Positions 36,601 through 45,874 of a stretch of 64,000 nucleotides of DNA are shown in pieces. Below the pieces are notes generated by a model. It worked only from the letters and a program-made list of their open reading frames with translations, was not told the origin of the DNA and made no database searches. How positions within the stretch are numbered: the stretch's first letter is position 1; each line of letters starts with the position of its first letter. This DNA is from Harmonia axyridis (lineage: Eukaryota > Arthropoda > Insecta > Coleoptera > Coccinellidae): positions 6,946,501-7,010,500 of the forward strand of contig NC_059504.1 in assembly GCF_914767665.1 (NCBI RefSeq). The letters are read 5' to 3'. A program made the translations under genes and the position numbers.

Positions 36601-37569
36601 CCATAGATCCTCTTTTCTATATATGTATATATAAAACGATTTTCAGTGAATTTACACTTATTACTTATCAAGTTGTTTGGAATGGTTTAAATTATATTTT
36701 TGTGACTGAATTTTCATATCGGAGACTAAAGATGATTTATAAAGCTTTCTCTAACTTCGATAGACTTGAAGCAGCATATAAAACTGTCGGATGAGATAAA
36801 ATAATACAATTACATCATTTTGTGTTATTTCAGAATTGATCATACCTGCTATCATCATAGTAGCACTTTTCGTCATTAACAGCGTCGTACTATTCTTCAT
36901 CAACAAAGCGAGAAAAAGGTGAGATTCTTTGTTTTGATACTGAATACAAGTTATTCTAATTTACAGTATTTTATTATGTAAATAACAATTGTTTCCCTAC
37001 ACAGTAGCTTCTTTTTTCATTTTGAACAATAAATAGTGGAAATTAAAATATCTCGTGTATTCAAATTGAATTTGATAAATTCCCACCAAGTAAATCAGAT
37101 TCTATGTTACTAATGAATTAATATTATGTTAACAGTTTTTTCACATAACTCTAAAAAATGTTTAAATTTAAACCTCTGATTTTGGGATAGCCTGTATAGT
37201 TCATAATATGATTTCACTTATAAAATTTTTGTTTCCTTCTTTCAAATGTTCAGGTTAATCAATATAAAAAACTGAATAACGGCTTTTTGAATTGACATTT
37301 TTCGAAATCTCTTGAATGTTCAGAATTACTCTTTCAATCATCGACTGAAAAAAAACTGAATATTTTGAGATATTAAAAATGTCTATTTGGAAAAACAAAG
37401 TACTTTTGTGAAATATTAGTTGAGGGTTGTGTTTATAATAAACTCGAAATCCTACTATTATATAATCCAATAGAAACCTAATTATTTTTCTTTCAGAAAT
37501 GAAATCAAGCACGAAAATGAAGAGCTAGGAGCCTTAAATTCTGCAGAATTATCTGCCGTTGTAACGTAG
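15666..37569 (+). CDS. Single-pass membrane protein with SUEL-lectin-like, CUB and sushi domains (5' end not found)
   Basis: Seven exons join with matching phases and GT-AG borders: 15666-15834, 21430-21536, 25075-25266, 27203-27577, 35917-35976, 36834-36918 and 37497-37569 (stop TAG). They give about 352 residues. Exons 1-2 form a cysteine-rich domain resembling SUEL/galactose-binding lectins (YLTCKRF early; CSGNNHCSF, EDCPGA and VKYACI late). Exons 3-4 form a CUB domain (GFIRNPGYPRFYGG...PCRWKI; then GDRLEIIDSD) followed by a sushi/CCP module (GCPTIIPP...FSCCVGYVFPD...CEGSSWSE...PNCE). Exon 6 encodes a hydrophobic helix (IIPAIIIVALFVINSVVLFF) then basic KARKR, so it is type I with a short acidic cytoplasmic tail. 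A signal peptide must lie in unseen 5' exons. A role in extracellular recognition or adhesion is inferred from domains only. Confidence 0.82.
15960..16160. repeat. Repeat family R4 fragment with CACCCTGTA end
   Basis: Contains aacatgaaaaattat, a cataatgaatcaccctgtatagatagaaa end and a ctacaattctgagatt core. It matches the arms of the larger inverted structure at about 34240-35580. Probably a truncated MITE in the first intron of the CUB/sushi gene. Confidence 0.6.
16857..18129 (-). mobile_element. irritans-type mariner C, nearly full length, broken
   Basis: 1273 bp between TA dinucleotides, with TIRs acaggccaattgaagtcccc and the inverted ggggactttccaattggcct. The minus strand carries almost the whole transposase: CYAKFKCGEMSTEDG, the helix-turn-helix region (IEIADIVKISSERVHHII), MDETW (first Asp), PNPKRGKTQQ and the C-terminal half. 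A stop replaces the Trp expected in the C-A-K-W-V-P motif, and further stops and frameshifts lie downstream, so it is inactive. It is the most complete copy of this family here. Confidence 0.92.
18130..19480. other. Intronic interval, partly unique sequence
   Basis: Segment 18190-18620 is of normal complexity, less AT-rich than its surroundings and not similar to any repeat seen in this window. The rest is AT-rich. No exon with splice support is visible. Confidence 0.4.
19481..20727 (+). mobile_element. irritans-type mariner D, plus orientation, broken
   Basis: TIRs ggccaattgaaaagtccccg (left) and the inverted ggggacttttcaattggcc (right). The transposase can be followed from CADEILFFEGKIQLKQN through MSTEDGERSGRPKEAVTDEK, MDETWLHHFT, the second Asp in LFHQDNAPCHKP and the third in PPSDFFLF. 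There are 34 residues between these two, confirming DD34D. Several deletions, frameshifts and a stop (WDA followed by TAA) interrupt it. It lies in the first intron of the CUB/sushi gene and is the only complete-length plus-strand copy. Confidence 0.92.
21654..22337. mobile_element. MITE with CAGGGTGTCCCTAAATTGG ends
   Basis: Terminal inverted repeats of about 35 bp: left cagggtgtccctaaattgg then aggtacaaacgaaa, right tttcgtttgtacct then ccaatttgggaacattctg. TA flanks both ends. About 680 bp and no coding capacity. The TA target and CAGGGTG terminus suggest a non-autonomous Tc1/mariner-type element. Confidence 0.75.
22338..23129. other. Intronic AT-rich sequence
   Basis: No recognised repeat or exon. 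A minus-strand open frame at 22492-22737 has no splice or homology support. Confidence 0.4.
23130..23840. repeat. Dispersed repeat family R1, copies 2 and 3 (partial)
   Basis: Two adjacent partial copies, recognised by attcggctaatttggaatgg / atttggcttattgtggatgg followed by tcattctaagaccgctcacc-type sequence, then gaaactctacacaataatcg and sequences shared with the copy near 63.2 kb. Both have the same orientation. Confidence 0.65.
23841..25074. other. Intronic sequence with MITE-like fragments
   Basis: Includes acgccactggattctacgta (24145) up to caccctgtag (24322), which resembles 30630-30750 and is probably a truncated element, and another cactctgtac end near 24460. The remainder is unclassified. 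Confidence 0.4.
25440..27010. repeat. Intronic satellite with higher-order structure (ccgattttgatgaaatt word)
   Basis: The word tccgattttgatgaaatt recurs about a dozen times between the two CUB-coding exons. From 25965 the spacings repeat as about 110, 132 and 64 bp (25965, 26074, 26205, 26269, 26381, 26516, 26580 and so on). This makes a higher-order unit of 305-310 bp present about three times; cctaaattcttatcc recurs at 25953, 26258 and 26568. Flanking monomers are more diverged. It is an organised tandem array rather than simple low complexity. Confidence 0.85.
27811..28982 (-). mobile_element. irritans-type mariner E, broken
   Basis: TA plus TIRs acaggccaattgaaaagtcc and the inverted ggggacttttcaattggcct. 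The minus strand has a long C-terminal frame (28388-27765) with the second Asp block LFHQDNALCHKS and SDFFQF at the third, but lacks the AEWTAHDEPNPKRGKTQQ segment. An upstream frame (28695-28447) covers EAVTDEKIKKVHKIILNDR. The first third has a further deletion around 28680. Inserted just downstream of the sushi exon. Confidence 0.9.
29693..30276. mobile_element. MITE family M2, copy A (584 bp)
   Basis: Terminal inverted repeats agagtaataaacatagatag...gag (left) and ctccctctatctatg-tattactct (right), about 33 bp with few mismatches. Internal sequence is shared with copies at 49210-50728, 51915-52480 and 62930-63160, including ttgtccccaacatgaa, gacaagaagcgcgcgg and caatccgacaacataatc. No coding capacity. 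Class II non-autonomous by structure; the parent element is unknown to me. Confidence 0.85.
30747..31186. mobile_element. 440-bp MITE with 39-bp near-perfect TIRs
   Basis: Left end cagggtgtttcacgtaagcg followed by ggtcactggattttgtggc, mirrored exactly at the right end (gccacaaaatccagtgaccc, then gcttacgtgaaacaccctg). TA lies on both sides. No open frame of note. The near-perfect TIRs suggest recent mobility compared with other MITEs here. Confidence 0.9.
31356..31580 (-). other. Unrecognised coding-looking segment
   Basis: On the minus strand an open frame of 74 codons contains FPPRGPGSYKISR and GGFWRKCG, with lower AT content and more even codon use than the surrounding intron. A possible acceptor (ttcacag) sits inside it. 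The PRGPGSY piece is vaguely like repeats of sperm-tail/ciliary microtubule proteins, but this is far from proof. It could be an exon of a nested gene, a retrocopy fragment or chance. Confidence 0.25.
31823..31990. repeat. ~52-bp minisatellite, first block
   Basis: About three units of tacatttttaataacagtt / ttagtaacagttattagtag plus cttcttcgga, each ~52 bp. The block is followed by gtgaaatctgaagaagctact, an inverted copy of the unit end, so it can fold back on itself. Confidence 0.85.
32740..32945. repeat. ~52-bp minisatellite, second block
   Basis: The same unit as the block 915 bp upstream, here with about four or five degenerate units and the same terminal inverted segment (gtgaaatctgaagaagctact). 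Unit number differs between the two blocks, showing expansion or contraction after the large duplication. Confidence 0.8.
33381..34239. other. Intronic AT-rich sequence
   Basis: No recognised exon, repeat or element. It lies between the 915-bp duplication and the R4 inverted structure. Confidence 0.4.
34240..35580. mobile_element. R4 inverted-repeat element interrupted by a mariner fragment
   Basis: Left arm ...ctcaattttatttctgtcta then tacagggtgattcattatg and ctccgaattgtagatt; right arm is the inverse (aatctacaattcggagat ... aatgaatcaccctgta then tagatagaaataaaattgag). The inversion extends further outward through aacatgaaaaattattgcg. Mariner fragment F lies between the arms. I infer a CAGGGTG-end foldback-like MITE, with partial copies nearby (34255-34440, 15960-16160). 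Confidence 0.65.
34753..35324 (-). mobile_element. irritans-type mariner F, 5' half only
   Basis: The right end has the TIR (inverted ggccaattgaaaagtccccg, one change in gatcggggac). The minus strand encodes the N-terminal half: MSTEDGERSGHPKEAVTDEK, IEITDIVKISSERVHHII, MRKLCAKWVPRELT. Homology stops abruptly at acgttgttgc (34753), before any catalytic residue. It sits between the arms of the R4 structure. Confidence 0.88.
36285..36440. repeat. 70-bp tandem duplication in a possible LINE-derived fragment
   Basis: ggcacgttctatcaagcaac and its neighbour ggaatcgcacgttctttcag begin two units 70 bp apart, both ending gaagtgtcaaattatactct. Just upstream is ttatactagctgtccgcc, a phrase often seen in 3' ends of insect non-LTR elements; that link is tentative. 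Overlapping open frames here arise from the repeat. Confidence 0.6.
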
Positions 37570-37666
37570 TACATACTAGAAATCAATCTCAATTATTAAT
37601 TTAATATGCTCATAAATGTTCTAGAATACATATACATTTTTTATATTTTCTCAGTGTTAAACCAAA

Positions 37667-37672
37667 AATAAA
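37667..37672 (+). terminator. Poly(A) signal of the CUB/sushi gene
   Basis: AATAAA about 100 bp after the TAG stop at 37567-37569, in an A-rich context. It is the nearest canonical hexamer downstream of that stop. Confidence 0.6.
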
Positions 37673-38079
37673 ATTAAAAAAACTTGCAAACTATTAGTGA
37701 CTATTCCACAACCTTGATCCTAACCTTAAATGAATAAATCATCAAATTCTGATCGATTTAACAAAAAAAAAGTACTTCATTTCTCCACAAATGATTAATC
37801 ATTATAAAAAAATTCAAAGAAATACAATATACATATAAATCAGTTGCAAAATATTTCTCAGCCTTATAGTAACATCTTTCCAGTAGAAACTGTTTTAAAT
37901 TATTTTCGAATCTTTATAATTACATGAATATTTCAAATCCTTGTTAAGGTTGTTAAACATTTTTAATCCAAGAAAGAACGGTGATTGTCTACCGATTCAT
38001 GATGCATTTTTGCGGTTAATCCTATGGAATTGAAGAAGGGAAGTTTCGATAAATAAAGAATTATTTTGGAATGATTATA

Positions 38080-38085
38080 TTTATT
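38080..38085 (-). terminator. Poly(A) signal of HEATR1
   Basis: TTTATT on the plus strand (AATAAA on the minus), about 65 bp after the HEATR1 stop codon at 38152-38150. With the poly(A) signal of the converging CUB/sushi gene it delimits a tail-to-tail intergenic gap of roughly 400 bp. Confidence 0.6.
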
Positions 38086-38149
38086 TTACAAATCCATTTT
38101 GTACATTTGAAATATTTACAAGTATTTATAACAACATTGAACATTATCT

Positions 38150-41100
38150 TTAAAAGTACTTAGACAAATTATCTCCTAAAACGTCTTCAAGTTCTTGTAT
38201 AGATTTTTTACAACATTCTTGAACAACTTCATGATCATCTTCAAGAAGTTCAGATAAGAACGGAATTGTTTCCGGTAATAAAGATAAGAAATCTTCACCT
38301 AATTTCTTAACAACTTCTGTTAAACATTTCAGACTTAATATCCTTATTTTATAGTTAGAGTTTCGCAACTTCATCAATATTTGATAATTTAATTGCTTCC
38401 ATAATGAATCATCTGCTGCAGCCACAGCAAAATGAACTATACAAGGTGTTAGGATTTCGTTATTTCTAGATTCTAAATCTGCTATACCATTAAAGTCGTT
38501 CTCTAAATTGTCCACAATAGGTTGCATAAGAATATTGAACCTTTCTTTAGTAATGAATTTTCTAGTTGTATGTTCAAAAACAAGTTTAAGGGTTCGTAAA
38601 ACATTGTCCAATAGTAATGTATTCTTGGTTTCATCCTCATAATACAAGGATGTAGATTTCTTTTTATTACAAGCGTCAAGAATTTTAGCAGCATTATCCA
38701 CAAACATGCCAGCGAATAATACGAACAAACTCTTTAAATGCTCAGCTAAACCACATGCCACCTTATAAAATGTGATAATTCTATTATTTTTATCATCACC
38801 ATCTTCAGCCCAACGGAATATCGAATTGAAGAATGGTTTGAAAGTTGAATCAGATAATTTGAGTACAAAAGTGATTAGCGCATCAATAATATGGTTCTCG
38901 ATCACATTAATTTTATCCATATCGCACAAATCCAAATTTCTAAATTCTAAAGCGTTAATAAAGAATTGTTTAAGCATAGGTATTTGAGGTGTTAAATCAA
39001 ATCCATCACACAAATGTTTCAAATTTTCCGATAAGATTCCCATAATAGGACCAATAGATTCTAGTTTATTCTTTTGAATTATGTCTGAGTAAACTTCTTC
39101 AATTGCTGGGATCAGAATTCTAGATGGTATATTCTCAGCAAGTTTAAGTTTAATTATTTTCAATTTTTGCACGAATGGTGATAATTTTGGATCGTCAGTT
39201 GCGTCAGTCCATTTTCCATTGAGTTGAGATATTTCGAATAATAGTTTCTTCAAATACGGACTGATGAAAAGTGGCAACACTTCAAATATTTTCTGAATAG
39301 TTGTTAATAAACTAAGACACAATAAGGTAGGATAATCTTGATTCTTCTCTTGTTTCAAAATTTTCAATAAAACAGGCATAAAATTAGGAAGATGTTCAAT
39401 GGCTCTTGCTCTCAAAGTAACGCATAACTCAGCCAAACATAATATTAATGAGGATAGGAGATATCCTTCGGCCCTGTGTGATTTAATTGTATTTGTTACG
39501 AATTCTAAGACCATAACATATTTTTCCATGTCTTCCGAAGCTACAGCTTTAACTATTAATTTCAACGATAACAGTGCTGTTTGAATAACTATCATTTCAT
39601 CTTCATTAATATCAGTGTTTATCGTTTTAATCATATCGATTAATGAGTTTGTAGTAGAGTGTAGAGCTTTATGGTCGCATTCTTGGATGAATGAATTATC
39701 TTGCAATTTAGAATTTAAAATATCCAAGGATCTCTTTTTGATCGTGCTCAGATTATGGCACATCAAACCTTTCATGACCAACAAGAACATTTCCGGGGTT
39801 AAAAGCGCAATGGTATAATCCAAAATTTCGAAACTTCGAAGTAATATAGTTTTCCAGTAATGGGCGAGAGAGGTATTCGTATTTTTATCAACGATAATAT
39901 GCGTCTTCTGTATATATGACAAGATTTCAACGATGATATCACCATAATGAGGTTCAAGGATCTCAAGGTCTTCATCGGGAAGTACAGCAATTTTGGCTAT
40001 GAACTCTTTAGTAGATATAAGGCTGTGTATTAAGGACAATATTGTATATTTGAAATGCCTGAACTGTTTTTCAGATAAATGGGTAATATTAATATCAAAT
40101 TTAACATTTCGCATATCATCTTTATTTATTGGCAACCTTTTCAAATTCTGAATCAATGTTTTGCAAGAGTTCAAACCGACAGAAGGATGGAATTCCATCA
40201 CCACTTCAACAGCTACATTCAGCAGTTTGACAGTAGGATTATCGTCAGAGTTATTTTTCTTCGAACTATTTGCAGACAAACATATCAGAATCAAGAAATA
40301 ATACATGTGTTGATCTGCATCGATTTTCTGAAGGAGTCTTTTATAAAGTTTTAAGCGTCTATGTTCGGGCACGTCTAGAAGAGCATCAACAAATACTCTC
40401 AAAACTGATATGATAGTTGGGATGCTTCCATCTTTAACTAATTTAGGTATAACCGAGTCTATAATGCTGAAAATTAATTGGAAACTGTAATTATCATCAT
40501 GTCTCAAAACGGAAGAATTTCCCATAAAGGTAAATATTGCCATGATATTACTTAAAACTGGCGCGGGAAATTCTGAAGCATAATAAGTTAAAACTAATAG
40601 AGCATGATGATGAGTTTGAGGATTTGGAGAAGCATTAAAACATTGTACAATCAATTCCATATCAAAACTATTTTCAGGTAATCGAACGCTTTCCAACTTC
40701 TGGAAACAATTCAAAATGAGTGAGAGAACAAGTTGTTTCGGATATTCTACAGCGGCTTGTTCATCAAATTGTAAACATTTTCTGAGAATACTGAACAATT
40801 CCGGTAACAAAGATTCTACATTGAATATTTTTTTCTTATCTTGAAGTAATTCAAGTACTCTTATGCCTTTTTTCCACTCTAAAGTTTCCAAAATATCAAT
40901 CGTAGGCACGTTAACAAGAGAAGTACGTTTTCTTTTTTTGCTTGAACTGACATTTAGCGACTGAACATTTACCATACGGACGAGTTGAGGAATAACGAGA
41001 TTGACATTCAAATTGATATGTTTGAAAATTTTGTTGGATGCCAATAATACGTTTGGATTTTGAGGAATTGTTGAAACTTCAATGATTGAATCTAGAACAC

Positions 41101-44100
41101 TTGATTCTATTTCCTTAGACAATGACGAGAAGAATGATTCACTCAGAAACTTCATGGCCAACAGAGAAGGCGAAATCGAATCACCACTAATGCTTAAACA
41201 ATCTTTATCATTATTGAGAGCGGATAGTAAAAATTTGGATGGTTCACTATCTTTCTTGATTTTCTTTGCGATACTTGACTCGAATCTATGGATGCAATTT
41301 AAGATAATGTTAGATTCAGGCTCGCTGTATAAAATGGATCTTTTTTCCAAAATTAAATTTGCCATACTTGATAATTTCTCCAAAACACCGATATTATTGA
41401 CTCCTGATAATACCTTGGTCATACCTGCCACTAAGTATAATGGGTTTTCAAGGTTATAACAGAAGTTAACCAAAGCATTGGTTATATCTTTATTGATAAC
41501 CATATTTTCTTTAGAATTCAATGTGTTTGAAACCATAATAGGCAGCTGGTTTGGATCTAAAACTATTTCTTCTTGATGTTCCATTAAATATTTAAATAGA
41601 GTAAGGTACGATTTTTTTTCACTAGGATATTCCATTATGATTTTTCCGATTTCAAAAACTTTTTTCCGTATTTCTTCATCGACAGATGTCAACAAAATCA
41701 GTAAATACACCACATATCTGTTTGAAAGATCGAAAAATCCTGATATTGTATGACACTTCAATTTCTTTTGGAGTATATTCAAAATAAAATTATTCTCCTT
41801 ATAAACTACCAAATGCAATAAGATGTCAACTTTAGCATCAAAACTATGGAATAGAGAATTGTGAAATTTAGCAATAAAATCTTGATACACTTCACCCTCA
41901 TGATAAAAAATGGACGAAGTAGAAAGTAGAAATTTACTGACAGGACTCGATGATGAGAAATCCAAATTTATGATATCCAATTTACCAATATTTGTAATAA
42001 CATTTAAAATGCATTCTAAATAACCAAATATTGGAAAATGCCCTTTTTTGGCTATTTTAAGATTTCCTAATACAGAACATTCGACTTTTGTTGATGTATG
42101 ATCATTGGTTGGAGATAATTTCTCTAAAATTTCTATAAGCGGTAATACATCATCCAAGGTAAAATTTTCGTGAACAATATTGCTTATCAGAATGGAAACG
42201 CTATATTTCTGAATTGAGGAAAACTTAAATACAGTTTCACTGTCAGTATTACGGAAGAAGTCGATAATAGTTTTATCATTTCCAGGTGCTTTCAAGCATC
42301 TAAAGAGTTCATTCGGGAAATCGCCAGCTGTATCTAAGGACGTCTTTGAATTGAATGTTTTAAATAGAGGACAATTCAAAAATAAATCAGATGAAATTAC
42401 TCTCCTAGCTATCGTTATTTCCTCACTGGTTTTTGGCAGAAGGAAAGGAATTATCATTGAAATAACATTCAAATTATTAGCGTTCTCAGAGACACATAAA
42501 AGTTTTAAACATTTAACTAATATCTTACCCCGACAAAGCTTATCCTTATGGCATCTAAATAGCAGATCGAATAGAATTTTGTTCAATCCAACACCTTGTA
42601 TAATTTTCGTATTTTGAATAATTCCTAGTGCTTCTTTTAACACATCGAGATTATCATCTGAAAGCCTGTGCTCCAAAGAGATCCTCAAGTTTTCCTTTTC
42701 TTCATTCTTCAAATCATCAAAATTCTTCGATATGTATTTGATGGCCTCAATTCTTATCAATGCATTTGAATCGTATAACTTATTGAAAATATCAAATTTT
42801 TTCTGTAGTTTTCCTCCTTTGAAAATTTTTTGAAGACGATTCTTCCTAACTTCATTTTCAGTCGACGTCAAAATCTTATACACTTCTTGGTCAAAATGGG
42901 TTGGATATTGTTTCTCAATCTTTCCAATCAATTCCGATATCCAGATTTTCACTCCTGACTCTTTTATTTTCAACGGAATTGAATCTACGATTGTACTGAA
43001 AAATTTGTAATATCATAATTAATAAATTTGTTAATATTAAGCTCTTGTTATTAATTAAAATTCCACAGTAGTGAAGTGAAAGACAGTCGAAAAAGACAGG
43101 TTATACTACAAGGCGGACGTAATGAGTGAGAAATATAGATACTTACATCAAAGTACTTGAAATGTTTTCTTCATTTATATTAATTTGATCTAGTAAATCC
43201 ATTAAAAATGTTTTATAATGATCTGTTTCACTTTTTATGACATTTTCCATTACTTCTCTGATCAGGACTTCCAAAAAAGGATAAATATAAGTACCCCAAC
43301 TATTCAGTTCTTGTAGCGTCTTCGGAAACCATACATGTGCAATTATCTCTGCGAGCGCATCTTCTGGTATACTTTTATAATGACTTTGTCCTTGATAAAT
43401 AATCACTATAAGAAAAACAGTTTCTTTGCTCAAATGGGTACCATCATTGCTAGTTGTTTTCTGAACAAATTTATCAAGCACAGCTTCTGAGAGGGTACAA
43501 TGTTTCATCATTGAAGCAACTATGGCATAAGTTGCTGCTCGGAAGTTTAATACTTGTGAACTCAAACCCTTCAGAATGGCTGGAAACATTTGTATAATGA
43601 TGGATTCTGATGGGGTTTCTTTAGAAAATTCAATGGCTCCCATGAATATATCACCATAGAAGCTGAAAACATCTATAAAGATATTTGGATTTTCACGAAC
43701 CTGAAAAAATTTTCGAATTTAGTACACATCAACACCATCAAATATTTAGAACTTACCTTGATAACTTTCAATATAAAGTTTGAAATAAATTGTATGAAGT
43801 AAGGATCACTTGAAGCATGATTTATTAATTGTAGTTTTGTTACGGGTGTACCAGCTTTCTGTGAACTTTTTAGAAATACCCAGGGATCATTCACTTCATC
43901 AAATTTCATTAAACTCACTGTTTTCTGAAAAATCTTGTGATTGTGATATGGCAGGACGAGCATTAACAAATCCTCTTTATTATATTGATGGATTGAATAA
44001 CGATATATTAACCATTCTAGTGCTTTAATAGAGCACTGAAATGATAAATACGGAGAGAGCAGAAGCAAAAACTTATTGATATGTTTGTTTAGCTTCACAT

Positions 44101-44359
44101 TGGCAGATGTTGATTCAATACTTCTCTCAAACTCTCTTGATTCCAAGGAAAACAATGTTCCAGTGAATTGCTCAAATATTTCATCTTTTGTGATCAATTC
44201 CTCAAGACCACGCAATCCAATTTCATAGAAGACTTCTTTCCTAAAGCCAGCAGCTTCCTTGTGGTCAAAAAGAAGTGAAGGGCGAGCATTGCTTCTTTTT
44301 AAATTTGAGGTTTGGGGTTTAGCATAACTCTTAAGCTGTTCAGCTAACGACGTAGCCAT
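38150..44359 (-). CDS. HEATR1: HEATR1/UTP10 homologue, U3 snoRNP-associated HEAT-repeat protein
   Basis: Three coding exons in order: 44359-43757, 43700-43147 and 42995-38150, all with GT-AG borders, joined in phases 0 and 2. They give exactly 2001 codons including the stop. The start MATSLAEQLKSYAKPQ matches the family N-terminus, followed by SLLFD.KEAA and GLEEL. The human protein is a little longer (about 2140 residues). A basic SKKRKRTS stretch near residue 1070 could be a nucleolar/nuclear signal. Near the C-terminus FRWAEDG...RIITFYKVA...LFVLFAG fits the BP28CT domain, and the end is HEAT-like (LSELLEDDHEVVQE). The protein works in the nucleolar t-UTP/small-subunit processome, in rRNA transcription and early 18S processing. 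The reading frame is intact and unusually free of repeats compared with its neighbours. Confidence 0.96.
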
Positions 44360-44700
44360 CTGAAAAATTCATCAAAATGATTCTCAAATATGTCAACTTG
44401 TTTCATCAAAGAAAAAATATATATATTGTTGTAGAAATTGTGGATAGATTAAGAGACCAGAATGTCAAAATTTGAAATGTTAATTTCTAGTTGAGATTTA
44501 ACTTTCTTCCATTGAAAACATTGAAATGTGCATTATATACGATTATGTAAAATTTGAATAATGAAGCTGAAAGGACGGTTTATGTTGAATGATATTTTAT
44601 AATATTTCGAACTCACCTTGTAGTAAGAATTTCACTTGATTGATTCGGTTTATAAAATCCAACTCATGTTGCAAGTTATTAAACAAATTAATAATTGCAA
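44360..44700 (-). promoter_or_regulatory. HEATR1 5' UTR intron and leader
   Basis: The splice acceptor tttttcag abuts the start codon ATG at 44359, and a good donor (acaag|gtgagt) lies at 44617/44616 on the minus strand. I infer a non-coding first exon ending at 44617 and a 5' UTR intron of about 257 bp (44616-44360). If transcription begins upstream of 44667, the leader contains a very short uORF (ATG 44667, stop within six codons). The start site itself is not visible. Confidence 0.6.
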
Positions 44701-45028
44701 CCGGCACTCTGTATTCACTATTCACGTGTGATAAAATTTTACAATTGAAGGTTAGATTTATGTTAACCTAAATGATGAACGTTAACTTGATTGTCACAGA
44801 ATACGAATCTTGTCTTCTTTTTCTCGGCAATCCCGAGATTTTATCGTCTGAAATCTGAATGGAAAATTCTTGATCAAACAAAAATTAGGAAGATAGTGAA
44901 TTTTCCGAACTATCCTATTTCAAGCTTCTTGCAAAATTTTGAGTTGATAGCCTCATCAGAACCATAGATTAATTGTAAATCTATGATCAGAACCATAGAA
45001 AAAAATGAGCATGATGACTTGTTGAGCG

Positions 45029-45074
45029 CATAGACCTAATATCATATCATATATATCATGATATTAGGTCTATG
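45029..45074. repeat. Perfect 17-bp palindrome arms
   Basis: catagacctaatatcat (45029-45045) is matched by its reverse complement at 45058-45074 with a 12-bp AT-rich loop. The octamer gttgagcg lies close to each side. It is in the gap between the HEATR1 promoter and the Wnt10 3' end. Confidence 0.85.
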
Positions 45075-45874
45075 GTTGAGCGTTGGTTCATTCATGCGTC
45101 AATTGCACCCTTGAAGACCACGATTCATGTCAGTACTTTCCAGACGTTGCTCATTTTTTTGATTGAACGCTGCATGAAGTGAGCAAAAGAATACTTTAGG
45201 GAGTTCATTGCCTATCTTCTGCTAGTGTTCGAACAATCGCTATATTTTTCAATAAAGAATACTTCGATAACTTTCATTGAAATAATATATTTTTTTAAAT
45301 ATGGATAAATTTAGTGACTTAATGAAAAGTCACAAAGAAGTTTCGTAAAACTTCTTAGAATCGGAAATAGGTATAATGGTAGAGTGATATCAGGATATAA
45401 AAAAACGTTAACATAGTTGCGAAATATAAAGAAATATTCACTTCATATTTCTGATTTAATACTGATACATAAATAAGTTAGAGAAAACAATATTAAATGA
45501 ATAAATAAAATAGGTACATTCGGTAAAATCAATCCTTAAGTAAAATTTTTCTGGATCAGTTCTGTTCATTTTTTAAGATGAAAAAAATCTAGGTATGCAA
45601 TTCATTACAGTAGTTATAGAATAAATATTTTTAACTGAGTCAACTAAGTGAGATTTATGTACTTAAAAGATGCGAGGTTTTGAAACAAATATTGATTATG
45701 TTTTTTATATTCTGTAATCGATTAATAGATGTATTCGGTTATGAGATATATTCAATAACTAAGAATTTTTGATACTCGTCATGTCCCTTTTTTTTAATCT
45801 AAAAAATTATTCAGGCAAGAAAGTATTTAGGTACATCTCTTTCAGCTTTGGCTTAAAAATTCAACATTTTTCGA

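Noticed and set aside
36225..36634. Three overlapping plus-strand frames
   Set aside because: Created by the 70-bp tandem duplication; the same words are translated in different frames.
38503..42617. Many open frames on the opposite strand or other frames of HEATR1
   Set aside because: Shadows of the real coding exon; no independent support.
42974..42995. Separate start for the 1607-codon HEATR1 frame
   Set aside because: The frame opens without an ATG and splices cleanly to two upstream exons with the family N-terminus.
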